A DNA stretch of 5,769 nt from Frankiales bacterium (GCA_025464795.1 JAODNB010000410.1:1-5769); one strand, 5' to 3'; shown: positions 1-5,769, counted from the first letter of the stretch. The notes: generated by a model not told the origin, from the letters alone. Numbers and translations: made by a program.

Positions 1-636
1 CAGGACCTCAGCCAGATCGGCACGTTCTTCCCGGGCGCCATGTCTGAGGCCGCGGGGATCTCCCTGGACGACGTGGCCGCCGACCTCGTCCTGGTCAGCC
101 CGAACGACCCCGGCGCGATGCTCCGCCATACCGCCGAGTGCCGCGACCGCGGCGTCGCGTTCGCCGCCGACCCCTCGCAGACGCTGACCTTCCTCGACGG
201 CGAGGCCATCAAGGCCCTGGTCGAGGGTGCGCACTACCTGTTCACCAACGAGTACGAGGCGGGGCTGGTCGCGCAGAAGACCGGCTGGTCGGACGCCGAG
301 ATCCTCGACCTCGTCGACACCCGCATCACGACCCACGGCGCCAAGGGCTCCGTGATCTCGCGCAAGGGCGAGCCTGACATCTCGGTCGGGGTGGTCGAGG
401 CGGACGTGGTTGTCGACCCCACGGGCACGGGCGATGCCTTCCGTGCGGGCTTCCTCACCGGTCGGGCCTGGGGTCTCGACCTCGAGCGCGCAGCGCAGCT
501 CGGTGCGCTGCTCGCGACCTACGTCGTGGAGTCCGTCGGTCCGCAGGACTACTCCTTCACGACGGAGCAGCTCCTGGCCCGCTTCGCGAAGGCCTTCGGC
601 GACGACGCGGCCGCGGAGATCGCGAGCCACTCCTAG
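1..636 (+). CDS. PfkB/ribokinase-family carbohydrate or nucleoside kinase, 5'-truncated by the window edge
   Basis: The frame is open from base 1 to the TAG at 634-636 (211 residues); family members are usually about 300-330 residues, so roughly the first third is missing. An internal ATG at 40 is not the real start, because the frame continues upstream in good coding sequence. The product should transfer the ATP gamma-phosphate to a hydroxyl of a sugar or nucleoside in the cytoplasm. Visible family features are the NEYEA segment (247-261), matching the N-x-x-E Mg/phosphate motif, and the C-terminal PfkB signature DPTGTGDAFRAGF, whose GTGDAF (424-441) carries the catalytic base Asp at 433-435. 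The substrate cannot be read from this fragment. Known context: an adenosine kinase-type PfkB gene lies near ctaC in mycobacteria, so an adenosine kinase-like role is possible (inference). The stop overlaps the convergent regulator gene by 4 bp. Confidence 0.9.
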   Translation, partial: QDLSQIGTFFPGAMSEAAGISLDDVAADLVLVSPNDPGAMLRHTAECRDRGVAFAADPSQTLTFLDGEAIKALVEGAHYLFTNEYEAGLVAQKTGWSDAEILDLVDTRITTHGAKGSVISRKGEPDISVGVVEADVVVDPTGTGDAFRAGFLTGRAWGLDLERAAQLGALLATYVVESVGPQDYSFTTEQLLARFAKAFGDDAAAEIASHS

Positions 637-1610
637 GACGTCAGTGGGCCGGCGACGAGGGCGTCGCCGAGCGCAGTGCGGGTCCAGCGCGAGGTCCGCC
701 CGGTGCGGCGCACGTCGACCAGTCCGGCCGTGCGCAGCACCTGCAGGTGCTCGCTGACCGTGCCCGCAGACCGGGCGAGTCCCACGGCCAGCGAGCCTGT
801 ACCGGCGGGGGAGTCCAGCAGGGCCAGCAGGTCGGCGCGGCCGCGTCCAAGCAGGCGAACGAGGGCATCGGCGGGGGCCACCGTGCCCTCCCACGCGTTC
901 GCGATCCCGCGGGCCCGGTAGATCAAGGTCGGCTGGTAGGGCTCGTCCAGCACGACGAGGGGGCGGCCCGTCACGAACACCGACGGCATCAGGACGACGC
1001 CCTCTCCGGCGAGGTCTCGGGCCTCCTTGACCGGCCCGCGTACCCGCAGGGAGGAGTCCGACCAGGACACGGCTGGGTCGAGGTCCTCGAGCAGGTGCGC
1101 GATGCCGCCGGTCACGAGCCGTTGCGACCGGTGGTCCACGTCCGTAGCGAGAACCCGGTGCAGCCGAGGCCAGGAGGGGAGCAGCAGCCGCTCCCACGCC
1201 GCTCTCATCTGCCGCACGAGGAGCTCGCGTGCCCAGGCGGGCCGGGCGACCAGCGAGCGCAGCGGGTCATCGGGCCCTGGCGCCCGGCGGTTGTCGAGGC
1301 ATCGCTGCAGCTCGTCACGGACGACAGCTGTCGGCGTCTGGCGCACGAGGTCGAGCTCGGTGTCGATGCTGCGCTCGCCCGCGACGGGAGGCGGCGTGAG
1401 GAAGTCCGGTGTGTAGTGGCCTTGTGCCTGGACGGCCGCGAGGGCCCAGGCGTCGAGCCCGGCGAGGTCGAGGCTGCGACGCCAGGGCTCGATGACCGCG
1501 GGCACCGGCCCAGTCGTGATCGCGCGGACGGCCGCGAGCGTCTCCCAGAGCGGAGAGACCGCGAAGCGCAGTCGCAGGACGTCCTGCTCGCTCATCCGCA
1601 GCTCGATCAT
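633..1610 (-). CDS. ArsR-type winged-helix transcriptional regulator with N-terminal DUF5937-like domain
   Basis: A 325-residue protein. The C-terminal part, about residues 254-312, is an ArsR/SmtB-like winged helix: a helix around LLALLDSP, a recognition helix in SAGTVSEHLQVLRTAGLV (281-298), then a wing with VRRTGRTSRW. The long N-terminal part (about 1-245) resembles the DUF5937 domain of actinobacterial ArsR-like regulators; its N-terminus MIELRMSEQDVLRLRFAVSPLWE has the usual family shape, which supports the ATG at 1610 over the Met at residue 6. There is one Cys (in LQRCLD) and no metal-binding ELCVC motif, so metal sensing is unlikely; a small-molecule signal is inferred. It is divergent from the MFS gene and its start abuts a perfect inverted repeat, suggesting autoregulation and control of the transporter. 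No clear Shine-Dalgarno precedes the ATG, so a very short or absent leader is possible. Its TAG stop shares CTAG with the kinase stop. Confidence 0.85.
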   Translation of the reverse strand: MIELRMSEQDVLRLRFAVSPLWETLAAVRAITTGPVPAVIEPWRRSLDLAGLDAWALAAVQAQGHYTPDFLTPPPVAGERSIDTELDLVRQTPTAVVRDELQRCLDNRRAPGPDDPLRSLVARPAWARELLVRQMRAAWERLLLPSWPRLHRVLATDVDHRSQRLVTGGIAHLLEDLDPAVSWSDSSLRVRGPVKEARDLAGEGVVLMPSVFVTGRPLVVLDEPYQPTLIYRARGIANAWEGTVAPADALVRLLGRGRADLLALLDSPAGTGSLAVGLARSAGTVSEHLQVLRTAGLVDVRRTGRTSRWTRTALGDALVAGPLTS

Positions 1611-1630
1611 GTTTCGGTCACAGCCGAAAC
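1611..1630. promoter_or_regulatory. Inverted repeat, probable operator of the regulator/MFS divergent pair
   Basis: Perfect 7-bp arms GTTTCGG (1611-1617) and CCGAAAC (1624-1630) flank a 6-bp spacer. The 20-bp length suits a dimeric winged-helix repressor. The repeat lies between the ATG of the ArsR-type gene (1608-1610 on the - strand) and the MFS start region, so a bound dimer would cover the start region of both genes. A TAACGT hexamer read on the - strand (1634-1629) could be a -10 for the regulator, overlapping one arm; I found no good -35. That the cognate protein is the adjacent regulator is inferred from position. Confidence 0.6.
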
Positions 1631-1641
1631 GTTAGTCCCCG

Positions 1642-2856
1642 ATGCCGCGACACGGAACCCTGACCGGCATGGCGACGTACGCGCAGGTGCTGAGAAGGCC
1701 GGAGATGCCGGCCATTCTCACGGCACACGCCGTGTCACTCACGGGAACGGTGGCCGCCGAGGTCGCCCTCTCGGTCCTCATCTACGGCCGGACGCAGTCG
1801 CCGCTGCTGTCCTCGCTGACGCTGGGCTGCGCCTTCGTGCCTCAGGCCTTCAGCGCGTTCCTGCTCTCCGGCTTCGCGGACCGCTTCCCTGCCCGGCGGC
1901 TGCTCGTCGTGTGCGACCTGCTGTGTGCAGCGCTGGTGGGGGCCATGGCGATCCCGGGGACGCCGATCGTGGTCCTGCTCGCTCTGGCCGCGGTAACGGG
2001 AGTGATCGCGCCGCTGTTCAGCGGAGCGCGGTCGGCGACGCTGGCGGACGTCCTGGACGACGAGCACTGGGTCCGCGCCCGCTCGATGATGCGGGTCATC
2101 TCGCAGAGCGCCCTGCTGCTCGGCTTCGCCGTCGGGGGGCTCGCGCTGGCGGCTGTCGGTTCGCGGACCCTGCTCGTGGTGGACGCGCTGTCCTTCGTCG
2201 GCTCGGCGCTGCTGCTGCGCCTCGGCACCGTCTGGCGGCCTGCACGGGCGACGGAGCGCCGGAGGGCCCGGGACGGGATGCGGGCGACCGTGACGGCCAT
2301 GCGCTTCGGCCCGCTCCGCCGGCTGATGCTCATGATGTGGCTGCCCGCGGCGTGCATCAGCTCCGTGGACGCACTGGCCACCCCCTACGCCAGCGACCTG
2401 CACCACGGACCCACGGCCATCGGCTTCCTGCTCGCCGCGGCTGCCCTCGGCACGATCCTCGCCGAGGCCCTGGGTGCCCGGCTCGACCTGGCCCACCGGC
2501 CGCACCTGGTCGTCCCGGTCGCCATGCTCTGCGGGCTCGGTCTGCTGGTCTACCTGACGCACCCGCCGGTCCTCGTGGCTGTCGCCGTCAACCTCGTCGC
2601 GGCTCTGGGCGGAGCGGTCTCGCAGGTCCTCGACGGACGGCTGCTGGCCCGGCTCCCCGATGACATCCGCGGTCAGCTGCTGTCCTTCCAGCAGGGGCTG
2701 ATGATGGGGATCCAGGGAGCCGGCATCGCCCTGGCGGGGGCACTGGCCGAGGTCCTGCCTCCGCACGCGGTGCTGGCCCTTGCCGGAGCAGTCGACCTGG
2801 TGTGCGTCGCGACGCTGCTGCGTGACCCGGTCCCTGAGCCCGTCGCGGTCAGCTGA
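1642..2856 (+). CDS. MFS transporter, probable drug or metabolite efflux permease
   Basis: Up to 404 residues, with many hydrophobic helices in two halves around a basic loop (about 199-222), as in 12-helix major facilitator proteins of the macrolide-efflux/enterobactin-exporter type. Between helices 2 and 3 is motif A, GFADRFPARR (residues 77-86), with Asp80, Arg81 and Arg85-86. A segment after helix 4, GARSATLADVLDDEHW, resembles the conserved loop of that group. It should act in the cytoplasmic membrane as a proton-driven exporter; the substrate is unknown. Start choice: ATG 1642 gives the longest form, while ATG 1669 (Met10, MATYAQVLRRPEMPAI) looks more like family N-termini and leaves room for a leader after the operator. 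Neither has a strong Shine-Dalgarno, so 1669 is a serious alternative. The divergent ArsR-type gene probably represses it. The TGA overlaps the convergent tusA stop by 8 bp. Confidence 0.88.
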   Translation: MPRHGTLTGMATYAQVLRRPEMPAILTAHAVSLTGTVAAEVALSVLIYGRTQSPLLSSLTLGCAFVPQAFSAFLLSGFADRFPARRLLVVCDLLCAALVGAMAIPGTPIVVLLALAAVTGVIAPLFSGARSATLADVLDDEHWVRARSMMRVISQSALLLGFAVGGLALAAVGSRTLLVVDALSFVGSALLLRLGTVWRPARATERRRARDGMRATVTAMRFGPLRRLMLMMWLPAACISSVDALATPYASDLHHGPTAIGFLLAAAALGTILAEALGARLDLAHRPHLVVPVAMLCGLGLLVYLTHPPVLVAVAVNLVAALGGAVSQVLDGRLLARLPDDIRGQLLSFQQGLMMGIQGAGIALAGALAEVLPPHAVLALAGAVDLVCVATLLRDPVPEPVAVS

Positions 2857-2864
2857 GGCGGCGG
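2840..2864. terminator. Possible stem-loop at the MFS/tusA convergent junction
   Basis: In the + strand transcript CCGTCGC (2840-2846) can pair with GCGGCGG (2858-2864), seven pairs including one G-U wobble. The 11-nt loop contains the palindrome TCAGCTGA, which carries both stop codons. On the - strand the wobble becomes an A-C mismatch. There is no U-tract, and GC-rich stems arise easily by chance in such DNA, so this is only a candidate terminator. Confidence 0.25.
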
Positions 2865-3058
2865 ACGAGGTACGACGGGGCGGAGCCGCCCTCGAAGCCC
2901 TGGCCGCGCATCCGGCACCACGCCGGGATGTCGTTGGCGGAGGCAGGGTCGTCCGAGAGCACCTCGATGAGGTCCCCGACCTCGAGGTTCGGAAGGGCCT
3001 TGGCCAGCTCGATCACGGGGACCGGGCAGCGCCTGCCCAGGCAGTCGAGGGTCTTCAC
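2849..3058 (-). CDS. tusA: TusA/SirA-family sulfur carrier protein
   Basis: A 69-residue protein, near the family's usual 70-80. The N-terminal active-site segment is DCLGRRCPVPVIELAK, with the CPxP motif at residues 11-14; Cys11 corresponds to the persulfide-carrying cysteine of TusA. The mid-region DDPASANDIPAWC closely follows the DDPATTRDIPGFC segment of E. coli TusA. Extra cysteines are Cys6 and Cys48. The role is cytoplasmic: it accepts sulfur from a cysteine desulfurase and relays it onward (tRNA thiolation or cofactor synthesis in known cases; acceptor unknown here). The start is GTG at 3058-3056, inside a 4-bp GTGA overlap with the upstream desulfurase stop, so translation is probably coupled. 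A weak purine-rich AGGCGGG lies just upstream within the desulfurase gene. The TGA stop overlaps the convergent MFS stop inside TCAGCTGA. Confidence 0.88.
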   Translation of the reverse strand: MKTLDCLGRRCPVPVIELAKALPNLEVGDLIEVLSDDPASANDIPAWCRMRGQGFEGGSAPSYLVRRLS

Positions 3059-4185
3059 ACGCCCGCCTGCGCTCGCAGGTCAGCCACGATGCCCGGGAGC
3101 ACGCCCAGGAAGCGGTCGACGTCGTCGGCGGTGGTCGTCCGCGACAGCGAGACCCGGATGTTGCCGTGGCTGAGCACCCCCATCGCGACGAGCACGTGCG
3201 ACGGCTCCAGGCTCGACGAGGTGCAGGACGAACCGCTCGACACCTCGAACCCCTCGGCGTCGAGGGCCCGGACGAGCGACTCCCCGTCGACGTACAGGCA
3301 CGAGAACGTGACGAGGTGCGGCAGCCTCGAGACGGGGTCACCGACGACCTCGACGTCCGGGATCGTCGCGACGGCGGCCCGGATCCGGTCCACGAGCCCG
3401 CGCAGCCGGACGTCCTCCTGGGCGGACTCCATGACGGCGGCCTCGAGCGCGACGGCGGAGGCGAGCAGGAGCGGGAGCGGTGGCGGCCCGGGCCAGCGGC
3501 CGTGCTGGTGCTCGTCCTCGGGCCAGCCGGGAGCGAACCTCACCCCCGTACGCACGGCCAGGACTCCCACGCCGGTCGGTCCGCCCCACTTGCGCGCAGA
3601 GGCGGCGAGCACCGACCACCCGGCCGGCACCGCGGCCCGGCCGACCAGCTGGCAGGCGTCGACGAGCAGCGGGACCGATCCCACGCGCTCGGCGACGTCG
3701 GCGACGGGCTGCAGGGTGCCGACCTCGTGCGAGGCAGCCAGGAGACAGCCGAAGGCGGTGTCCTCGCGAACCGCCGCGGCGAACTCCGACGCCACCACCG
3801 CCCCGGACCGCTGGACACCCACGACCGAGGTGTCCAGTGACGCCACCGCGTGCAGGACCGCGGAGTGCTCGACAGCGCTGTGCACCACGTGCCGACCGAC
3901 GCGCGCGCGAGCGGACGCCAGGCCACGCACCCCCTCGTACAGGGCGCTGGTGCCGCTGCTCGTGAAGGTGATCTCCTCGGGACGCGCCCCGAGCACGGAT
4001 GCCACCGCGGCTCGGGAGCCGTCCAGGAGCTGACGGGCCCGACGTGCGCTGGCGTACAGCCTCGACGGGTCGGCCCAGCCCTCGTCGACCGCGGTCAGCA
4101 GGGCCTCGCGTGCGGCCGGGTGCAGCGGTAGGCCCGACGCGCTGTCGAGGTTCGTCGTGGGCGGCACGGACTGACCGTAGGACAC
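3055..4185 (-). CDS. Cysteine desulfurase (class V aminotransferase fold, IscS/NifS-like)
   Basis: A 376-residue PLP enzyme from the GTG at 4185 that should convert cysteine to alanine and an enzyme persulfide. Features in order: NLDSASGLPLHP near the N-terminus; TFTSSGTSALYEGV, the PLP phosphate loop; AVEHSAVLHA with ring-stacking His107; DACQ with Asp176 and Gln179; SARKWGGPTGVG with the Schiff-base Lys199; and SGSSCTSSSLEPSHVL with catalytic Cys321 in an IscS-like mobile loop. Departures from IscS: the residue before Lys is Arg instead of His, NNE is SHE, and the RSGT region reads HGRWPGPPP. Start: the frame stays open to a TTG at 4257, but GTG 4185 has GAGGG five bases upstream and leaves a short N-terminus like the family's; GTG 4167 is also possible. 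It heads an operon with the overlapping TusA gene. Probable partner: TusA Cys11 (inference). It is divergent from ctaC. Confidence 0.88.
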   Translation of the reverse strand: MSYGQSVPPTTNLDSASGLPLHPAAREALLTAVDEGWADPSRLYASARRARQLLDGSRAAVASVLGARPEEITFTSSGTSALYEGVRGLASARARVGRHVVHSAVEHSAVLHAVASLDTSVVGVQRSGAVVASEFAAAVREDTAFGCLLAASHEVGTLQPVADVAERVGSVPLLVDACQLVGRAAVPAGWSVLAASARKWGGPTGVGVLAVRTGVRFAPGWPEDEHQHGRWPGPPPLPLLLASAVALEAAVMESAQEDVRLRGLVDRIRAAVATIPDVEVVGDPVSRLPHLVTFSCLYVDGESLVRALDAEGFEVSSGSSCTSSSLEPSHVLVAMGVLSHGNIRVSLSRTTTADDVDRFLGVLPGIVADLRAQAGV

Positions 4186-4190
4186 GCGCA

Positions 4191-4195
4191 CCCTC
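4191..4195 (-). promoter_or_regulatory. Ribosome binding site deciding the desulfurase start
   Basis: On the - strand GAGGG (4195-4191) is followed by five bases and then GTG at 4185-4183. This spacing favours GTG 4185 over the in-frame TTG at 4257 and the GTG at 4167, which has no comparable purine tract. Confidence 0.55.
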
Positions 4196-4256
4196 AGCAG
4201 GAGACCTGTGAGCGTCTGCGATAGCCTCGCCCACGCTCGTCGTTCCGCTAGCTGCA

Positions 4257-4263
4257 AGAGAGG
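4257..4263 (+). promoter_or_regulatory. Ribosome binding site of ctaC, supporting a TTG start
   Basis: AGAGAGG at 4257-4263 ends eight bases before TTG 4272. No ATG or GTG in the frame lies between here and the lipoprotein signal peptide, so this site together with the TTG is the best explanation for initiation. Confidence 0.55.
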
Positions 4264-4271
4264 TCCAGGGG

Positions 4272-5081
4272 TTGAGAACCTCCTCGAAGAAGGCGCTCCG
4301 GCTGTCGCTGGTCGCCGCCGGCACCGTGCTGCTCACCAGCGGCTGCACGGGCAAGGAGGCGTACGACAACGCCTTCGGGATCGGCTGGCCGCAGCCCAAG
4401 AGCGAGCAGGGCAAGGTCATGTACGACGTCTGGACGGGCTCGGTGGCTGCCGCTGCCGCGGTCGGTCTGGCGATGTACGTCCTGATCGCCCTCACCGTCA
4501 TCCGCGACCGCAAGAAGACCGAGGAGCTCCCGCGCCAGGTGAGCTACAACCTCCCCATCGAGGTGCTCTACACGGTCGTGCCGTTCGTGATCATCGCCGT
4601 GCTGTTCTTCTACACCGCAGTCGGTGAGAACAAGGTCAACAAGCTCACCCCGAACCCGGACGTCACCATCGGCGTCGTCGGGTTCCAGTGGAACTGGCAG
4701 TTCAACTACATGGACGACAAGGTCCAGGTCACCGGTGAGCCCGCGAAGGGCCAGGAGGCCGTGCTCGTGCTCCCGGTGAACAAGCGCATCAAGTTCATCG
4801 AGACCAGCCCCGACGTCATTCACTCCTTCTGGGTGCCGGACTTCCTGTTCAAGCGCGACGTCATCCCGGGCCGCCTCAACGCCTTCGAGATCAAGCCGAC
4901 CGAGAAGGGCACCTACACGGGTCGCTGCGCCGAGCTGTGCGGGGAGAAGCACGACCGCATGAACTTCGTGGTGAAGGTCGTCTCGCAGGCCGACTACGAC
5001 ACCTACATCGCGGGTCTGAAGGCTGACCCGAACGCCGCCGCCAACGAGCTGGGCGCCGCACTCGTGACCGGAGACAACTGA
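4272..5081 (+). CDS. ctaC: Cytochrome c oxidase subunit II (CuA subunit), lipoprotein
   Basis: A 269-residue subunit that takes electrons from cytochrome c and passes them through the binuclear CuA centre to subunit I. It starts with TTG; the N-terminus is a basic stretch (RTSSKKALR), a hydrophobic core and a lipobox LLTSGC, predicting cleavage before Cys25 and lipid anchoring outside the membrane. Two transmembrane helices follow (about 55-77 and 95-116), the second beginning in the conserved NLPIEVLYTVVPF. The cupredoxin domain has QWNW (139-142), the aromatic electron-entry patch, and all CuA ligands: His184 in DVIHSFWVP, then Cys219, Glu221 (backbone carbonyl), Cys223, His227 and Met230 in the CAELCGEKHDRM segment. 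Length is normal for an actinobacterial subunit without a fused cytochrome c domain. It leads the oxidase operon; its TGA overlaps the ctaD ATG by one base (TGATG), implying coupled translation. Confidence 0.96.
   Translation: MRTSSKKALRLSLVAAGTVLLTSGCTGKEAYDNAFGIGWPQPKSEQGKVMYDVWTGSVAAAAAVGLAMYVLIALTVIRDRKKTEELPRQVSYNLPIEVLYTVVPFVIIAVLFFYTAVGENKVNKLTPNPDVTIGVVGFQWNWQFNYMDDKVQVTGEPAKGQEAVLVLPVNKRIKFIETSPDVIHSFWVPDFLFKRDVIPGRLNAFEIKPTEKGTYTGRCAELCGEKHDRMNFVVKVVSQADYDTYIAGLKADPNAAANELGAALVTGDN
5070..5074 (+). promoter_or_regulatory. Ribosome binding site of ctaD inside the 3' end of ctaC
   Basis: GGAGA at 5070-5074 ends six bases before the ATG at 5081 and lies in the last codons of ctaC. It fixes the ctaD start and allows reinitiation after ctaC termination at TGATG. 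Confidence 0.6.
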
Positions 5082-5769
5082 TGACCCTCATCGAGAGCGC
5101 GGCACCCCCCGTCGCGAACCGCCGGCCCGCTCCGGGCCTGGGCAGCAAGGTCGTCAAGGTCCTCACCACGACCGACCACAAGGTCATCGGGCTGCTCTAC
5201 CTGTGCACCGGCTTCGGCTTCTTCCTGTTCTCCGGCATCCTCGCGGAGATCATGCGTGCCGAGCTGGCCCGCCCGGGCCTGCAGCTCGTGAGCCAGGAGC
5301 AGTACAACTCCCTGTTCACCATGCACGGCGCGATCATGATGTTCCTGGTGGCCCCGCCGCTGGCGTTCGGGTTCACGAACTACATCATGCCGTTGCAGAT
5401 CGGCGCGCCGGACATGAGCTTCCCGCGCCTGAACGCCTTCTCCTACTGGCTCTACCTGTTCGGTGGCCTCACGGTCATCTCCGGGTTCCTGACCCCTGAC
5501 GGTGCCGCGTCCTTCGGCTGGTTCGCCTACGCGCCGCTCAACGACATCATCCACTCGCCCAACCTCGGGTCCGACCTGTGGATCGTCGGCCTGATCACCG
5601 CCGGTCTCGGGACGATCCTCGGCTCGGTCAACTTCATCACCACGATCATCACGCTCCGGGCGCCCGGCATGACGATGTTCCGGATGCCGATCTTCACCTG
5701 GAACATGCTCGTCACCTCGATCCTGGTGCTGATGGCCTTCCCGGTCATCACCGCCGCGTTCTTCGCCCT
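5081..5769 (+). CDS. ctaD: Cytochrome c oxidase subunit I, 3'-truncated by the window edge
   Basis: The first 229 codons of an integral-membrane subunit usually about 550-580 residues long. It carries heme a and the heme a3-CuB site where oxygen is reduced and protons are pumped. After a Pro/Arg-rich N-terminus, TTTDHKVIG leads into helix I as in the family. FTMHGAIMMF holds His82, the first low-spin heme a ligand. GAPDMSFPRLNAFSYW holds Asp111 at the D-channel entrance and Asn118, matching Paracoccus Asp124 and Asn131. Helices III-V follow, including SDLWIVGLI and GSVNFITTIITLRAPGM, then FTWNMLVTSILVL. The CuB histidines and helix VI glutamate lie beyond the right edge, so the A-type assignment rests on the D-channel residues. 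The start is secured by GGAGA six bases upstream and the one-base overlap with ctaC. Confidence 0.96.
   Translation, partial: MTLIESAAPPVANRRPAPGLGSKVVKVLTTTDHKVIGLLYLCTGFGFFLFSGILAEIMRAELARPGLQLVSQEQYNSLFTMHGAIMMFLVAPPLAFGFTNYIMPLQIGAPDMSFPRLNAFSYWLYLFGGLTVISGFLTPDGAASFGWFAYAPLNDIIHSPNLGSDLWIVGLITAGLGTILGSVNFITTIITLRAPGMTMFRMPIFTWNMLVTSILVLMAFPVITAAFFA

Larger units (their letters stand above)
4186..4271. promoter_or_regulatory. Divergent intergenic region between the desulfurase operon and ctaC
   Basis: These 86 bp must hold the promoter of the oxidase genes and probably that of the desulfurase-tusA pair. A TAGCCT hexamer (4222-4227, + strand) fits the actinobacterial TANNNT -10 pattern and would give a ctaC leader of about 40 nt, but no convincing -35 lies 16-19 bp upstream. 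No clear promoter was found on the - strand. GCTAGC (4247-4252) is a short palindrome of unknown meaning. No longer inverted repeat or riboswitch-like fold was seen. Confidence 0.4.

Noticed and set aside
627..647. Possible hairpin CCACT/AGTGG around the kinase/regulator stop junction, with CCTAGG and GACGTC in the loop
   Set aside because: The stem is only five pairs with an 11-base loop and no U-tract, too weak to call a terminator; the short palindromes are expected by chance.
633..1610. Classical metal-sensing ArsR/SmtB regulator
   Set aside because: There is only one cysteine, no ELCVC-type motif, and the protein is about three times the length of classical ArsR; the partner is an MFS exporter rather than a metal transporter.
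747..2663. A 638-codon open + strand frame running across the regulator and into the MFS gene
   Set aside because: Its translation is low-complexity, rich in Arg, Gly, Pro and Ala, with no family resemblance, and it lies opposite or out of frame with two genes that have clear domains. In GC-rich DNA such long shadow frames are expected.
1735..2766. A 343-codon - strand open frame opposite the MFS gene
   Set aside because: The product is dominated by Arg, Gln, Glu, Asp and Gly without hydrophobic core patterns; the + strand frame encodes a clear membrane transporter.
2780..4033. A 417-codon + strand frame opposite the desulfurase operon
   Set aside because: Ser/Thr/Arg-rich shadow translation with no domain; the - strand has complete PLP-enzyme and TusA motifs.
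4248..4952. A 234-codon - strand frame opposite ctaC
   Set aside because: Asp/Glu/Val/Leu/His-rich shadow; the + strand encodes all CuA ligands.
4272..5081. Quinol oxidase subunit II instead of cytochrome c oxidase subunit II
   Set aside because: All CuA ligands (His184, Cys219, Cys223, His227, Met230) and the QWNW electron-entry patch are present; quinol oxidase subunits lack the CuA ligands.

Overview
The window is GC-rich, gene-dense DNA with codons ending mostly in G or C and frequent GTG/TTG starts. Together with an actinobacterial-type CtaC lipoprotein followed directly by CtaD, this points to a high-GC actinobacterium. A Micrococcales-like genome is plausible, but the sequence alone does not settle the family. 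I saw no RNA gene, insertion sequence, CRISPR array or attachment site.

Layout, left to right: (1) the C-terminal two thirds of a PfkB/ribokinase-family sugar or nucleoside kinase, + strand, cut by the left edge. (2) A divergent pair: an ArsR-type winged-helix regulator with a large N-terminal DUF5937-like domain on the - strand, and an MFS efflux transporter on the + strand. They share a gap of about 30 bp that holds a perfect 7-6-7 inverted repeat, the likely operator. (3) A - strand two-gene sulfur operon: a cysteine desulfurase, then a small TusA-type sulfur carrier, joined by a 4-bp GTGA overlap. (4) Divergent from the desulfurase across about 86 bp, the start of an aa3-type cytochrome c oxidase operon: ctaC (subunit II, CuA) and ctaD (subunit I, cut by the right edge), joined by TGATG.

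How the genes work together: CtaC and CtaD form the electron-entry and catalytic core of the terminal oxidase. The desulfurase would take sulfur from cysteine as a persulfide on Cys321 and could pass it to Cys11 of the TusA protein; the final acceptor is not visible here. The regulator and transporter look like a self-contained drug- or metabolite-responsive efflux module. That module sits flush between its neighbours: both outer junctions are convergent, with overlapping stop codons inside palindromes (CTAG and TCAGCTGA).

Most of the window is ordinary core and accessory metabolism. The points most worth a second look are the divergent active site of the desulfurase and its coupling to TusA, the operator of the efflux module, and the convergent stop overlaps. 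I do not see convincing evidence of an undescribed system.
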